Assembly (NCBI RefSeq): GCF_017163755.1 | Contig: NZ_JAFIWC010000030.1 | Span: forward strand, 1 to 61,087 | Direction of reading: 5' to 3' | From: Xanthomonas sp. | GTDB taxonomy: Bacteria; Pseudomonadota; Gammaproteobacteria; Xanthomonadales; Xanthomonadaceae | DNA: 61,087 nt | Part shown: positions 1-8,116 of the stretch, one piece after another | Numbering within the stretch: the stretch's first letter is position 1 | Layout of the letters: every line of letters starts with the position of its first letter | The notes under the pieces: model-generated | What the model saw: only the letters and a program-made list of their open reading frames with translations | Told to the model about the DNA's origin: nothing | Databases searched by the model: none | Position numbers and translations under genes: made by a program

Positions 1-73
1 CCGTAGCTCAGTTGGATAGAGTACCTGGCTACGAACCAGGCGGTCGGGAGTTCGAATCTCTCCGGGCGCACCA
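1..73 (+). tRNA. tRNA-Arg(ACG), 5' end cut by window edge
   Basis: Identical to the complete copy at 238-314 except that its first four bases lie outside the window. The anticodon loop reads CTACGAA (anticodon ACG). The TTCGAAT T-loop and an encoded CCA end are present. ACG is the tRNA that decodes CGN codons after A34-to-inosine editing. Confidence 0.97.
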
Positions 74-84
74 GTCAGATGAAA

Positions 85-114
85 AACGACAAGCTCGGCT
101 TGTCGTTTTTTTTT
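85..114 (+). terminator. Rho-independent terminator of the first tRNA-Arg
   Basis: A 9-bp stem (ACGACAAGC / GCTTGTCGT) with a 3-base loop is followed by nine T. It starts 12 bases after the CCA end, so the first tRNA is probably transcribed separately from the second. Confidence 0.9.
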
Positions 115-237
115 GCGTCTGCGCATGCGCGCCAGCACCGCGCGTTCGACCGGCGACGTTCGGCTGGCGATACGCATCGCCGCCGCTTCGCGCTGGACGA
201 AACCGCGCGACTCGGGAATAATCGCGCCCCTGACGAC

Positions 238-314
238 GCGCCCGTAGCTCAGTTGGATAGAGTACCTGGCTACGAACCAGGCGGTCGGGAGTTCGAATCT
301 CTCCGGGCGCACCA
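238..314 (+). tRNA. tRNA-Arg(ACG), complete second copy
   Basis: 77 nt with a GCGCCCG/CGGGCGC acceptor stem, discriminator A and encoded CCA. The anticodon ACG sits in loop CTACGAA. It matches the copy at 1-73 base for base, while the spacer between them (115-237) shows no gene. This is a recent tandem duplication or a gene-conversion pair. Confidence 0.98.
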
Positions 315-324
315 GTCACGAAGA

Positions 325-354
325 ACGACAAGCCCTGGCTTGTCGTTTTTTTTT
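325..354 (+). terminator. Rho-independent terminator of the second tRNA-Arg
   Basis: A 10-bp stem (ACGACAAGCC / GGCTTGTCGT) with a 2-base loop is followed by nine T. It is nearly the same hairpin as the one after the first copy, so the duplicated unit included the terminator. Confidence 0.9.
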
Positions 355-431
355 GCCCATCGCTTGCGGCACGCGCTTTGCGGCCTCCGCGCGGCAGCGC
401 CTGCGCATGCCGCCGGCGCACGCACTTGCGC

Positions 432-1430
432 TCACGCGGCGACGTTGCCGCCCGTCGCCGCATCGGCCGGCGACCGCTCGCCCCCGTCCAGCGTCATCAC
501 CGCGTAGCCGGCCGCACGCCAGGCCTCCAGCCCGCCGCGCAGCGGCACCACGTCGTCGTAGTGGTGCTGGCGCAGGCGCATGGCCAGCACCGCCGCGGAA
601 ACCTCGTTCGGGCAGGCGCAATAGATCACGATCTTGCGGTCGCGCGGCAACGCCTGGACGATGTCGTCGATACGCCGGTCGTCGACCGCGCGCGCGCCGG
701 GAATCGCGAGCGGCTCCAGCGCGCGATAGCCGCTCGCACGGATATCCAGCACCACGGGCGTCGCCTCGCCCTGCATCAGCGCGTACAGTTCGTCCACGTC
801 GATGCGCATCGCATCGAGCGACTTCAGCAGCGTGTGCCGCCGCCACCAGCGATAGCCCACATAGGCCGCCAGCAACGCGGCGGCCACCAGCATCGCGCGC
901 GTCCCCATCACGCTCAGCAGATCCAGCAGCTGCTCGACCTGATCGGCGAACAGCAGCCCCAGCAGCAGCCCGGTGCCGGCCCACAGCAGCGCGCCCAGCG
1001 CGTCGTAGCGCAGGAACTGCGCCGTGCGCACATGCATCGCGCCAGCCATCGGCACCGACACCATCGACAGGCCCGGCACGAACTTGGCCACGGTCAGCAC
1101 GCGCACGCCCCAGCGTCCGTAGAAGCGCTCGGTCTTCTTCATGCAGGTATCGCGCGACAACGACAACCGGCACAGCGACTGCAAGGTGCGGTTGCCGTAG
1201 CGGCGCCCGGCCAGGAACCAGACCAGGTCGCCGATCAGGCTCGCCAGCAGCGACACCGCCAGCGCGCACGACAGCGCCAGCCCGACCGAACCGGCATCGA
1301 GCAGCGCGTAGGTCGCGCCGACCAGGACCAGCGTCGGGATCGCCGGCACCGGCAGTCCCAGCGACAGCGCCAACACGTTGACGAACACCAGGCCCAAGCC
1401 GTAGCGCTCGATCAGTTCCTGCAAGGCCAT
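432..1430 (-). CDS. DedA-family membrane protein fused to a rhodanese domain
   Basis: 332 aa from the ATG at 1430, whose product begins MALQELIERYGLG. The N-terminal ~200 residues are a DedA/VTT-type membrane domain with several hydrophobic segments and the typical KFVPGLS-type core. The C-terminal ~100 residues form a rhodanese domain (VVLDIRASGYR, then a catalytic-loop cysteine in YCACPNE, then PLRGGLEAW). DedA proteins act in membrane lipid and proton-motive-force homeostasis; rhodaneses carry persulfide sulfur. The fusion suggests sulfur or redox chemistry at the inner membrane, which is inference. The upstream in-frame extension is rejected because it lacks a recognisable domain. It stands alone, with the convergent tRNA terminator just beyond its stop. 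Confidence 0.88.
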   Translation of the reverse strand: MALQELIERYGLGLVFVNVLALSLGLPVPAIPTLVLVGATYALLDAGSVGLALSCALAVSLLASLIGDLVWFLAGRRYGNRTLQSLCRLSLSRDTCMKKTERFYGRWGVRVLTVAKFVPGLSMVSVPMAGAMHVRTAQFLRYDALGALLWAGTGLLLGLLFADQVEQLLDLLSVMGTRAMLVAAALLAAYVGYRWWRRHTLLKSLDAMRIDVDELYALMQGEATPVVLDIRASGYRALEPLAIPGARAVDDRRIDDIVQALPRDRKIVIYCACPNEVSAAVLAMRLRQHHYDDVVPLRGGLEAWRAAGYAVMTLDGGERSPADAATGGNVAA

Positions 1431-1567
1431 GTCCGTGCCGCAAGTGAGGGGATGGCCATTATCCGCCCGCGCGCGGCGCAGCGGACGGCAGACCACGGGC
1501 CACCGACGGAACGCAGCCGCCCATCGGCCGCAAGGTTCCGCGCACCGCAAGCCGCCGCGCGCGGCGG

Positions 1568-2494
1568 TCAGCCCAACGCGGCCAGCAGCCGCGCGATCCA
1601 GGCATCGAAGACCCCGGGCCGGCGCATGCGCGCTCGCCACCACGCCAGCGCGGCGCCCTCCTCGCCGCTGCGCCAGGCCAGCTGGAACACCTCGTCGGCC
1701 TTCGGCTCCTCGACCGCCTTCTGCACCAGCCTGCCGTCGGCCAGCGCGGCGCGCGCGTACGGCTCGGGCAGGAAGCCGAAGCCCAGCCCGGCCAGCTGCA
1801 GGCGGTACTTGTTCGGCATGTCGGGCACGGTCAGGGTGTCCTGGCCGAACAGCAGGCCCACCGTGCGCGGCAGCAGCCGCCGCGCCGAATCGGCGACGGC
1901 GATGGCGCGGTGCTCGGCGAGCTGGGCGCGGCCGAGCGGCTCGGCCGCCTGCGCCAGCGGATGCGCGGGCGCGACCACGAACACGAACGGCAACGTGCCG
2001 AACGGCTCGGCGACATAGCCGCCACCGCTGGGACCCTCGCCCGCCGCGCCCACCAGCAGGTCCACGCGGCGGTCGAGCAAGGCCTCCCAGGTGCCGGACA
2101 GGGACTCCTGCAGCACCCGCAGCCGGGTCTGGTCGGTCACCGCATAGAACGCGGCGATGTCCTCGGCCAGGCAGTCCGGCGCGAACACCGAATCCAGGCC
2201 GAGCACGAACTCGGTTTCCCAGCCGGAGGCGACGCGGCGCACGCGCAGTTCCAGGTCGCCGGCGGCGCGAAGCAGGTGCCGCCCTTCGCGCAACAACTCG
2301 GCGCCGGCGGCGGTCAGCGCCACCTTCGGCCCCAGCCGCTCGAACAGCTGCACGCCCAGGTCCTGCTCGAGCTTGGCCACGGTGTAGGAGATCGTCGACG
2401 GCACCTTGTACAACGCCTTGCCGGCCGCGGAGAAGGAACCGCGGCGGTCGATGGCGTCGATGATCTGCAGCGCGTCGAGACTGATCTTGAGCAT
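1568..2494 (-). CDS. LysR-family transcriptional regulator
   Basis: 308 aa. The N-terminal winged helix-turn-helix (about residues 5-60, FSAAGKALYKVPSTISYTVA) is followed by a LysR-type effector-binding domain. The length is typical. It is divergent from the pirin gene with a 162-bp gap, the standard LysR arrangement, so the pirin gene is the likely target. The gap holds an AT-rich imperfect palindrome just upstream of this gene (around 2494-2510, TTCGATTTTTTCGA) that could be its operator. The effector cannot be told from sequence. Confidence 0.93.
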   Translation of the reverse strand: MLKISLDALQIIDAIDRRGSFSAAGKALYKVPSTISYTVAKLEQDLGVQLFERLGPKVALTAAGAELLREGRHLLRAAGDLELRVRRVASGWETEFVLGLDSVFAPDCLAEDIAAFYAVTDQTRLRVLQESLSGTWEALLDRRVDLLVGAAGEGPSGGGYVAEPFGTLPFVFVVAPAHPLAQAAEPLGRAQLAEHRAIAVADSARRLLPRTVGLLFGQDTLTVPDMPNKYRLQLAGLGFGFLPEPYARAALADGRLVQKAVEEPKADEVFQLAWRSGEEGAALAWWRARMRRPGVFDAWIARLLAALG

Positions 2495-2656
2495 TCGATT
2501 TTTTCGATGATAGGAGCCGAATCTATCCGTTTTTCAAACCGGCGGCCAGCCTGGATACTTGCCGGCAACAGGAAGGCAGCGGCAAATCGATCGAACACCG
2601 CCGCGGCCGACCTTGTCGAAATGTTTGCACATCCATGCCATCACCAGGAGATTCCC

Positions 2657-3358
2657 ATGCTTCAGATCCGCAAGAGCGATACCCGTGGCCGCGCCGAGCA
2701 CGGCTGGCTGTCCTCGCGCCACACCTTCTCCTTCGGCCACTACCACGATGCTCGGCACATGGGCTTCGGCCCGCTGCGGGTGATCAACGAGGACCGCGTG
2801 CAGCCGGGCCAGGGTTTCGGCACCCATGCGCACCGCGACATGGAGATCATCTCCTACGTGCTGGACGGCGCGCTGGAGCACAAGGACAGCATGGGCAACG
2901 GCTCGGTGCTGCGCTACGGCGACGTGCAGCGCATGAGCGCCGGCGCCGGCGTCAGCCACAGCGAGTTCAACCATTCGGCCAGCGAGCCGGTGCACTTCCT
3001 GCAGATCTGGGTGATGCCGGAGCAGGCCGGTATCGAGCCCAGCTACGAGGAGAAGCATTTCGCCCCGGAAACCAAGCGCGGGCAGCTGCGCCTGATCGCC
3101 GCGCCGCGCGGCGAGGACGGCGCGGTGCTGATCCACCAAGACGCGCGCATCTATGCGGCGATCCTCGACGGCGACGCGCCGATCGTGCATGCCTTGGCGA
3201 ACGGACGCGGCGCGTACGTGCAGGTGATCCGCGGCTCGCTGACGGTCGATGGCCAGGCGCTGCAGACCGGCGATGCGGCACAGATCGTCGACGCGGCGCA
3301 GCTCACGCTCGCCGATGCGAAGGATGCGGAGATCCTGCTGTTCGATCTGCCGCGCTGA
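2657..3358 (+). CDS. Pirin-family protein (cupin), possible quercetin dioxygenase-like
   Basis: 233 aa; the start is fixed by AGGAG seven bases before the ATG. The N-terminal cupin carries the pirin metal motif: His residues in FGTHAHRDMEII and a later His/Glu pair in GVSHSEFNHS. The region RHTFSFGHYHD near the N-terminus is also diagnostic. Bacterial pirins such as E. coli YhhW bind a metal and can show quercetin 2,3-dioxygenase activity; others modulate metabolism by protein contacts. It is divergently paired with a LysR regulator and followed by a strong terminator, so it is a monocistronic unit. Confidence 0.93.
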   Translation: MLQIRKSDTRGRAEHGWLSSRHTFSFGHYHDARHMGFGPLRVINEDRVQPGQGFGTHAHRDMEIISYVLDGALEHKDSMGNGSVLRYGDVQRMSAGAGVSHSEFNHSASEPVHFLQIWVMPEQAGIEPSYEEKHFAPETKRGQLRLIAAPRGEDGAVLIHQDARIYAAILDGDAPIVHALANGRGAYVQVIRGSLTVDGQALQTGDAAQIVDAAQLTLADAKDAEILLFDLPR

Positions 3359-3387
3359 TCCGCCGCCGCGGACGCCGGCTGCAACGG

Positions 3388-3414
3388 AAAAACCCGCCTT
3401 TCCGGCGGGTTTTT
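3388..3414 (+). terminator. Rho-independent terminator after the pirin gene
   Basis: AAAAACCCGCC and GGCGGGTTTTT arms with a short loop, about 30 bases after the pirin stop. The A-run and T-run make it usable in both directions. Confidence 0.9.
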
Positions 3415-3589
3415 CCACATGCACGATGCGGATCGGCCGATGCGACGGCCTGCGCACCAGGTGCGCACTGGCCGCTTCCCACTCGCCAACGCTCGCGCAC
3501 ATGGCATGGATCGACACAATGCAACGGCGCTGCAACGTGCCGGCATCACACTGGGCTGTGTTCTCCTCCTTCCCAGGAACACACGAAAC

Positions 3590-6178
3590 ATGATGTCCAA
3601 GCGTGTCCGAGCTGCGTCCGGCAAGCCCCTCGTTTCGATGCATCGACCACTGGCGGCCGGCATCGGCATCGCGCTGATGCTGGCGGCGGCCCAGGCCGCC
3701 GCGCAGGACGCCTCACCGGCAACGCAAGCCGCTCCCGCGGCGCAAGCGAGCGGTACCGGGCAGGCCGCGACGACGGCATCGGGCCGCAAGAGCGACGACG
3801 GCATCTTCTCGATGGACAAGCTCATCGTCACCGGCACCGGACAGGCGCAGAGCCAGTTCGAGGCGTCCTACGCCATCACCTCGATGAGCGCCGAGCAGAT
3901 CGACAAGCTCGCCCCGCTGAGCCTGGCGAGCCTGGTCGGCTCGATGCCCGGCATCTACGCCGAATCCACCGGCGGCGAAGTGCAGAACGTCTATCGCATC
4001 CGCGGCATTCCCGACGAAGGCTCGTTCACCGTGATCCAGGAGGACGGGATTTCGCCGTACCCGGACAACAACGGCTACTTCTACAAGACCGAGGGCCTGG
4101 TGCGCCCGGACCTGATGACCGAATCGGTGGAGACGGTGCGCGGCGGGCCCTCGCCGGTGTTCGCCTCCAATGCCGCGGCGATCATCAACTTCGTCACCCG
4201 GCAAGGCGGCGACACGCCCGAAGGCGCGGTGCGCACCACCGTCGGCGACACCGGCCTGTACCGGCTGGACGGCTACTGGGCCGGCCCGGTCGGCAAGGAC
4301 ACCTACCTGGCCGCCGGCGGCTTCATCCGCCGCAACGATGGCTATCGCGACGTGGACTTCCCGGCCGACGAAGGCGGGCAGTTCCGCATGAACCTCACGC
4401 GCAAATTCGAAAACGGCAAGGTAACGTTCTCTTTCAAGCACCTGGACGACAAGAACGCGTTCTACATGCCGATCCCGCTGTACGACCCGCGCGACACCTC
4501 GGTGTCGCTGGACCCGCTGATCGACCGCTTCACCGGCACCCTGAGCACGTCCGCGCTGCGCCATGCGAGCATCGTCGCCAGCGATGCCGCCGGCCAGCCG
4601 TTCGCCGAAACCCGCGACCTGTCCGACGGCCGCCACATGAAGTTCAACCACGCCGGGGTGAACCTGGATCTGGCGCTGGACAGCGGCTGGAACCTGTCCA
4701 ACAAGTTCGTCATCAACCGCCTGGACATGACCTTCGACGCGCTGTATTCCAGCAACGCGCCGCAGGATGCGCAGGCCTACGCCAACAGCCGCTTCGCCGC
4801 CGCGTCGCGCGCGTTTGCCGGCACCGCCTCGCTGCGCTACGTCTACACCGACGACGGCAGCGCGTTCGATCCGGCCAGCAGCAACGGCCTGGTCATCCAG
4901 GGCCAGTACCGGGCGATGAACGTGCGCGCTGATTCGTTTGCCGACGACCTGCGCATGACCCGCAGCTTCGACTGGGGCGGCGACAAGCACGACGTCACCC
5001 TCGGCCTGTACGGCGCGTATTACGCGCGCGCCTACGATTCGCGCTACCAGAGCTACCTGTTCGAGACGCGGCAGAACCCGCGCATGATCGACCTGGTGGC
5101 CTACGATGCCGCCGGCAACCGCGTCGGCGGCGTCACCCGGGACGGCGTGGTGATCTACGGCGCCGACCGCACCCAGGGCAAGGCCTATACCAGCATGCTG
5201 GCGCCATACATCGCCGACACCTGGCAGGTGACCGACAAGCTGCGCCTGGAAGGCGGCGTGCGCTACGAGCGCTACCGCTTCCGCGCGTGGAGCATGGACC
5301 GCGCGACCGGCAATCTCGACATGGCCGATACGCTGGCCGACGACGCCGCACGCGTGTTCACCGGCACGCGCACGCCGACCGCGCTCGATGTCGGCGTGAC
5401 CAACTGGACCGCGGGGCTGAACTACGACCTCACCGACACCGTCGGCCTGTACGGGCGCGTGTCGCGCGCGCATCGCGCGCCTTCGGAAGGCGCCAACGCC
5501 GGCAACGTCAACATTCCGATGGCCGAGCAGTACGAGCTGGGCGCCAAGCTCAACTTCGATACCCTGGACGTGTTCGCCACGGCGTTCTACACCAAGTATT
5601 CGCCCTACAACATCAGCACCAGCGCGGTCGACCCGGCCACCGGCGCGGCCCAGTCCAAGGACTACCGCGGCAGCGTGACCAACCCCGGCATCGAACTGGC
5701 GGCGGTATGGACGCCGGCGTCCTGGCTGCGTTTCGATGCCAACCTGACCTACAACGACACGCAGGTGTCCAGCCTGTCGGAGGTCGTCAACAACGGCGCG
5801 GTGGCCAGGGTCGACGTCGACGGCAACCGCCCCAACCGCCAGCCCAAGCTCTACGGCAACGCCGGGCCGACGCTGTACTTCAGCACCGGCGCGCTGGACT
5901 GGGAGGCGTCGCTGCGCTACGCCTACGTCGGCAAGCGCTACGCGGACCTGGAGAACACCACCGAACTGGCCGCCTACCAGACGCTGGCGGCGAACCTGAT
6001 GGCGCGCACCGGCCCATGGGACTTCCAGCTCGCGGTCGACAACCTGACCAACGAGTTCGCGCTGACCGAAGGCAATCCGCGCACCGACACCATTTCCGGC
6101 CAGGGCACCCGCGAGCCGATCTATGGCCGGCCGATCTTCGAGCGCAACACGCGGCTGGTGGTCACCTACCATTTCTGA
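3590..6178 (+). CDS. TonB-dependent outer-membrane receptor
   Basis: 862 aa from the first of two adjacent ATGs at 3590. A basic N-terminus and hydrophobic stretch ending AAAQAAAQ form a signal peptide. A low-complexity Ala/Gln linker precedes the TonB-box-like DKLIVTG. The plug domain follows (YRIRGIPDEGSF, ESVETVRGGPSPVFASNA, FVTRQGGD), then a long beta-barrel ending in aromatic YHF, the usual outer-membrane C-terminal signature. The plug resembles generic carbohydrate or organic-nutrient receptors more than siderophore receptors; the ligand is not known. The next gene, 54 bp downstream with its own ribosome binding site, is a secreted S1/P1-type phosphoesterase, so the two probably process and import the same phosphorylated substrate. 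Confidence 0.93.
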   Translation: MMSKRVRAASGKPLVSMHRPLAAGIGIALMLAAAQAAAQDASPATQAAPAAQASGTGQAATTASGRKSDDGIFSMDKLIVTGTGQAQSQFEASYAITSMSAEQIDKLAPLSLASLVGSMPGIYAESTGGEVQNVYRIRGIPDEGSFTVIQEDGISPYPDNNGYFYKTEGLVRPDLMTESVETVRGGPSPVFASNAAAIINFVTRQGGDTPEGAVRTTVGDTGLYRLDGYWAGPVGKDTYLAAGGFIRRNDGYRDVDFPADEGGQFRMNLTRKFENGKVTFSFKHLDDKNAFYMPIPLYDPRDTSVSLDPLIDRFTGTLSTSALRHASIVASDAAGQPFAETRDLSDGRHMKFNHAGVNLDLALDSGWNLSNKFVINRLDMTFDALYSSNAPQDAQAYANSRFAAASRAFAGTASLRYVYTDDGSAFDPASSNGLVIQGQYRAMNVRADSFADDLRMTRSFDWGGDKHDVTLGLYGAYYARAYDSRYQSYLFETRQNPRMIDLVAYDAAGNRVGGVTRDGVVIYGADRTQGKAYTSMLAPYIADTWQVTDKLRLEGGVRYERYRFRAWSMDRATGNLDMADTLADDAARVFTGTRTPTALDVGVTNWTAGLNYDLTDTVGLYGRVSRAHRAPSEGANAGNVNIPMAEQYELGAKLNFDTLDVFATAFYTKYSPYNISTSAVDPATGAAQSKDYRGSVTNPGIELAAVWTPASWLRFDANLTYNDTQVSSLSEVVNNGAVARVDVDGNRPNRQPKLYGNAGPTLYFSTGALDWEASLRYAYVGKRYADLENTTELAAYQTLAANLMARTGPWDFQLAVDNLTNEFALTEGNPRTDTISGQGTREPIYGRPIFERNTRLVVTYHF

Positions 6179-6232
6179 TCGGTCGCGCGGCCACGCCGTG
6201 CGCCGGCGTGGCCGCAGCGCCAAGGAGCTTCG

Positions 6233-7252
6233 ATGAAACCGTATCGCCTTGCCTGGGCCGTGCTCGCCGCGGCCTGCTCGATGTCCCCCGACGCCTTGGC
6301 CTGGGGCCAGCGCGGACACGCGGCGATCGACCGCGCCGCGGTGCAGGCGTTGCCCGCCGACGGCCCGCTGTTCCTGCAGGCCTATGCCGACGTCATCGCC
6401 GACGGCGCCACCCTTCCCGATGGCTGGCGCAGCGAATCCGAGCCGTTCCTCAAGATCGAGGAGGATCCGAACCACGGCTGGTTCCGCGAGCAATTCGCGT
6501 TCATGCGGCATCCACCACGCTCGCGCTATGCGTTCGTGATCGCGCTGTACAAGGAACAGCAGCGCATCGCCGCGAGCGACCCGGAACGCGCCAAGCTGAT
6601 GAACGTGCGTTGGACCGGCACCCTGCCCTACGCGGCGGTGGAAGGCTACGAACGCCTGGTCGCGACCATGCGCCAGATCCGTGCGCTGCGCGAGAAGGGC
6701 CAGGACAGCACCGAACTGGAGCGCACCTGCGCGTTCTACGTGAGCTGGTTCGGCCATTACATCGGCGACGGCGCGCAGCCGCAGCACGACAGCATCCATC
6801 ACGATGGCTGGCAGGGCGACAACCCGCACGGCTACACCCGCGATCCCAAGGTGCATGGCCGCTACGAGTCCGAGTTCGTGGACCGCATCGAACTGGGCGC
6901 CGACGACCTGATGCGGCGCATGCCGGCGCTGGCGCGGCAGCAGGGCGACGTGTTCGAGCTGATCCTCGCCTACCTGGATGTCGGCACCAGCCGGGTCGAG
7001 AAGCTGTACCAGCTGGAGAAGGCAGGCGCGTTCACCGGCGCCGGCAGCCAGGCAGGCCGCGAGATGGTCTACCTGACCGCCGGAGACGGCGCCGCGATGC
7101 TGCGCGACCTGCTCTACCGCGCCTGGCAGGAAAGCGCCCGGCCCAGCCCGAAGGCCGGCTCGCCACGCACCACCGATCCCGGCCACCCCGGCTACGATCG
7201 CGAGACCGGCAGCGCCCCGGCCGCACGCTCGCCCGCACCCGCACAACGCTGA
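6233..7252 (+). CDS. Secreted S1/P1 nuclease-like zinc phosphoesterase
   Basis: 339 aa; AGGAG lies seven bases before the ATG. The signal peptide ends ...DALA and is followed by WGQRGH. In S1/P1 nucleases and bacterial phospholipase C the mature N-terminal Trp and a nearby His bind the zinc cluster, and both residues are in place. A second zinc region is HYIGDGAQPQHDS followed by HHDGW, matching the H-D-x4-PQHD-type signature. The family cleaves single-stranded nucleic acid 3'-phosphates or phospholipid head groups in the periplasm or outside the cell. The C-terminal ~30 residues are Pro/Ala/Ser-rich and disordered. It is most likely co-transcribed with the receptor upstream. Nuclease versus phospholipase specificity cannot be separated by eye. 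Confidence 0.85.
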   Translation: MKPYRLAWAVLAAACSMSPDALAWGQRGHAAIDRAAVQALPADGPLFLQAYADVIADGATLPDGWRSESEPFLKIEEDPNHGWFREQFAFMRHPPRSRYAFVIALYKEQQRIAASDPERAKLMNVRWTGTLPYAAVEGYERLVATMRQIRALREKGQDSTELERTCAFYVSWFGHYIGDGAQPQHDSIHHDGWQGDNPHGYTRDPKVHGRYESEFVDRIELGADDLMRRMPALARQQGDVFELILAYLDVGTSRVEKLYQLEKAGAFTGAGSQAGREMVYLTAGDGAAMLRDLLYRAWQESARPSPKAGSPRTTDPGHPGYDRETGSAPAARSPAPAQR

Positions 7253-7432
7253 AGCCGCCGCGTGCCGCCTCGGCACGGCTGTTCCACGCGTTTCTCCTTA
7301 CCGCTGGTCGCACCACGTCGCCGACACTGAAGTTGCCCAGCATGTGGGCGCCGGGCGCCGGGCGCCGGCAGCGGGTTGGCTGGAGCTTTCGAAGCCTTGG
7401 ATCTCTCGTACCAAGGAAGGCCCCGCGCGCAA

Positions 7433-7461
7433 AACAAAAAGGGAGGCGCCGCGCGCCTCCC
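7433..7461 (-). terminator. Rho-independent terminator on the minus strand
   Basis: Read leftward, the stem GGGAGGCGC / GCGCCTCCC with a 3-base loop is followed by TTTTTGTTTT. No minus-strand gene lies directly upstream: arr is on the plus strand and the next minus gene ends at 8117. The terminator therefore either serves a short untranslated transcript or is a relic. Confidence 0.7.
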
Positions 7462-7515
7462 CACCATGAATTTATACAACGCAGGGGGACTTGCGGCAAG
7501 GCCCCCTGCGTGGCG
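7433..7515 (-). ncRNA. Candidate small RNA: two hairpins ending in a terminator
   Basis: Read leftward from about 7515, the DNA would give an ~80-nt RNA. It would have one hairpin with 10-bp arms (7511-7502 / 7488-7479), a short AU-rich linker (TTGTATAAATTC), then the terminator hairpin with a U-run. This layout is common for bacterial regulatory RNAs. No promoter was identified with confidence and no known family is claimed. Confidence 0.3.
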
Positions 7516-7557
7516 CAGCATCGCCGGCCTGTCGAAACGGCAGGAACCGGAGCAACG

Positions 7558-7956
7558 ATGATGGACGGGCAAACGTATTACCACGGCACAAAGGCCGACC
7601 TGAAGGTCGGCGAGCTGATCGAAGCGGGCTACGCCTCCAACTATGGCAACAGGAAACAGGCGACCTTCGTCTACCTGACCGCCACGCTCGATGCGGCCAT
7701 CTGGGGCGCCGAGCTGGCCGTTGGCGAAGGTCGCGGCAGGATCTACATCGTGGCCCCTACCGGGCCGATCGAAGACGATCCGAACCTCACGGACAAGCGC
7801 TTCCCCGGCAACCCCACCCAGTCGTACCGCTGCCGGCAGCCATTGCGCATCCTGGGCGAGGTCGCCGATTGGAACGGCCACGCCCCTGAGCGGCTCAAGG
7901 AGATGCGGGACCATCTCGAGAACCTCGAGCGACTGGGCGTGGAGGCGATCGAATAG
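7558..7956 (+). CDS. arr: Rifampin ADP-ribosyltransferase
   Basis: 132 aa from the first of two consecutive ATGs. Nearly every block of the Arr family is present: YYHGTKADLKVGELI, GYASNYG, VYLTATLDAAIWGAELA, GRGRIYIVAPTGPIEDDPN, TDKRFPGNPTQSYR. The family transfers ADP-ribose from NAD+ to rifamycins and inactivates them in the cytoplasm. The length matches chromosomal Arr proteins. It stands alone; no integron integrase or attC site is seen nearby, so it looks like a resident chromosomal gene rather than a cassette. It converges on the ABC gene to the right. Confidence 0.95.
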   Translation: MMDGQTYYHGTKADLKVGELIEAGYASNYGNRKQATFVYLTATLDAAIWGAELAVGEGRGRIYIVAPTGPIEDDPNLTDKRFPGNPTQSYRCRQPLRILGEVADWNGHAPERLKEMRDHLENLERLGVEAIE

Positions 7957-8116
7957 CGGCTAAGGTTCGGCCACTGGCACTCATCAAGCCGCGCCCAGGC
8001 GAGCAATGCATGGCCTCGACGCAGCGCATCCAGCATCACCGCCGGGGTGCCCGCAGCCATGGCAGCGGTTTTCCATTCGATGGTACGCCCGGCAAGCTCT
8101 CCAGGCGCGCCCATCT

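Larger units (their letters stand above)
7253..7557. other. Intergenic region with two strong hairpins before arr
   Basis: No credible gene. The left half is GC-rich and featureless to reading. The right half has a hairpin followed by T on the minus strand (7433-7461) and a second hairpin at 7479-7511 (10-bp arms ACGCAGGGGG / CCCCCTGCGT). Both lie within 130 bp of the arr start and could be a small RNA read leftward or an arr leader structure. Confidence 0.6.

Noticed and set aside
378-2018. Long plus-strand frame of 546 codons across the DedA and LysR genes
   Set aside because: High-GC shadow of real minus-strand genes; low-complexity Arg/His/Gln-rich product with no domain.
3713-7276. Minus-strand frame of 1187 codons opposite the receptor and nuclease
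   Set aside because: Antisense shadow of two well-supported genes; composition is Val/Ala/Gly/Arg-rich with no recognisable fold.
7558-7956. arr considered as an integron gene cassette
   Set aside because: No attC-like palindrome or integrase nearby, and the gene shares the host's GC-rich codon use.
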